Origin: an uncultured Oscillospiraceae bacterium
GTDB taxonomy: Bacteria; Bacillota; Clostridia; Oscillospirales; Acutalibacteraceae
DNA: 5,705 nt
NCBI GenBank assembly: GCA_900552115.1
Contig: URYP01000123.1
Location: forward strand, 1-5,705
Reading direction: 5' to 3'
A program made the position numbers and the translations under genes. The notes beneath the pieces were generated by a model. It was given only the letters and a program-made list of their open reading frames with translations, had not been told where the DNA came from and did not search any database. Below are positions 5,672-5,705 of this stretch, piece after piece. Numbering within the stretch: the first letter of the stretch is position 1; the number at the start of each line of letters is the position of its first letter.

Positions 5672-5705
5672 TCACAATATGTCTTTATAAGAGATTTTTG
5701 TGGGT

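Overview
The window looks like a spore-forming, low-motility-of-evidence Firmicute of the class Clostridia, probably a gut Oscillospiraceae/Ruminococcaceae-type genome. That placement rests on strong AGGAGG-type ribosome binding sites, sigma-A-like promoters, a moderately high GC backbone, a Mef-like MFS pump, an Amidase_6 protein and a SpoIVCA-like large serine recombinase. It is an inference; no taxonomic marker gene is present.

Layout. Positions 1-127 hold a perfect 30-bp palindrome, a further hairpin and a rightward-pointing intrinsic terminator, possibly the 3' half of a structured RNA (6S-like at best guess) whose start lies outside the window. A Mef-family MFS efflux pump (99-1322, minus) follows. 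It shares a 155-bp divergent promoter region with a rightward two-gene operon: a histidine-phosphatase/phosphoglycerate-mutase family protein (1478-2125) and RuvX/YqgF (2139-2549). The 173-bp convergent gap 2550-2722 is filled by a long imperfect inverted repeat (2575-2709) that could be a bidirectional terminator or a MITE-like element. Then come, all on the minus strand, a small cytosolic Amidase_6 protein with a TTG start (2723-3208), a terminator (3271-3304), a very cysteine-rich protein of unknown family (3322-4089) and a large serine recombinase (4099-5604) with its own promoter near the right edge.

How the parts relate. The left half is ordinary backbone: a drug pump and housekeeping enzymes. 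The most interesting point is the junction at about 4080-4111. There the recombinase, which is visibly AT-richer than the rest, ends 9 bp before the first ATG of the cysteine-rich gene. That ATG has no Shine-Dalgarno sequence and is directly preceded by an in-frame stop. This is what would be seen if a recombinase-carrying element had inserted into, or just upstream of, the 5' end of the cysteine-rich gene, as the sigK intervening element (skin) does in sporulating Firmicutes. The other end of any such element would lie to the right of the window, so the idea is testable but not shown here.
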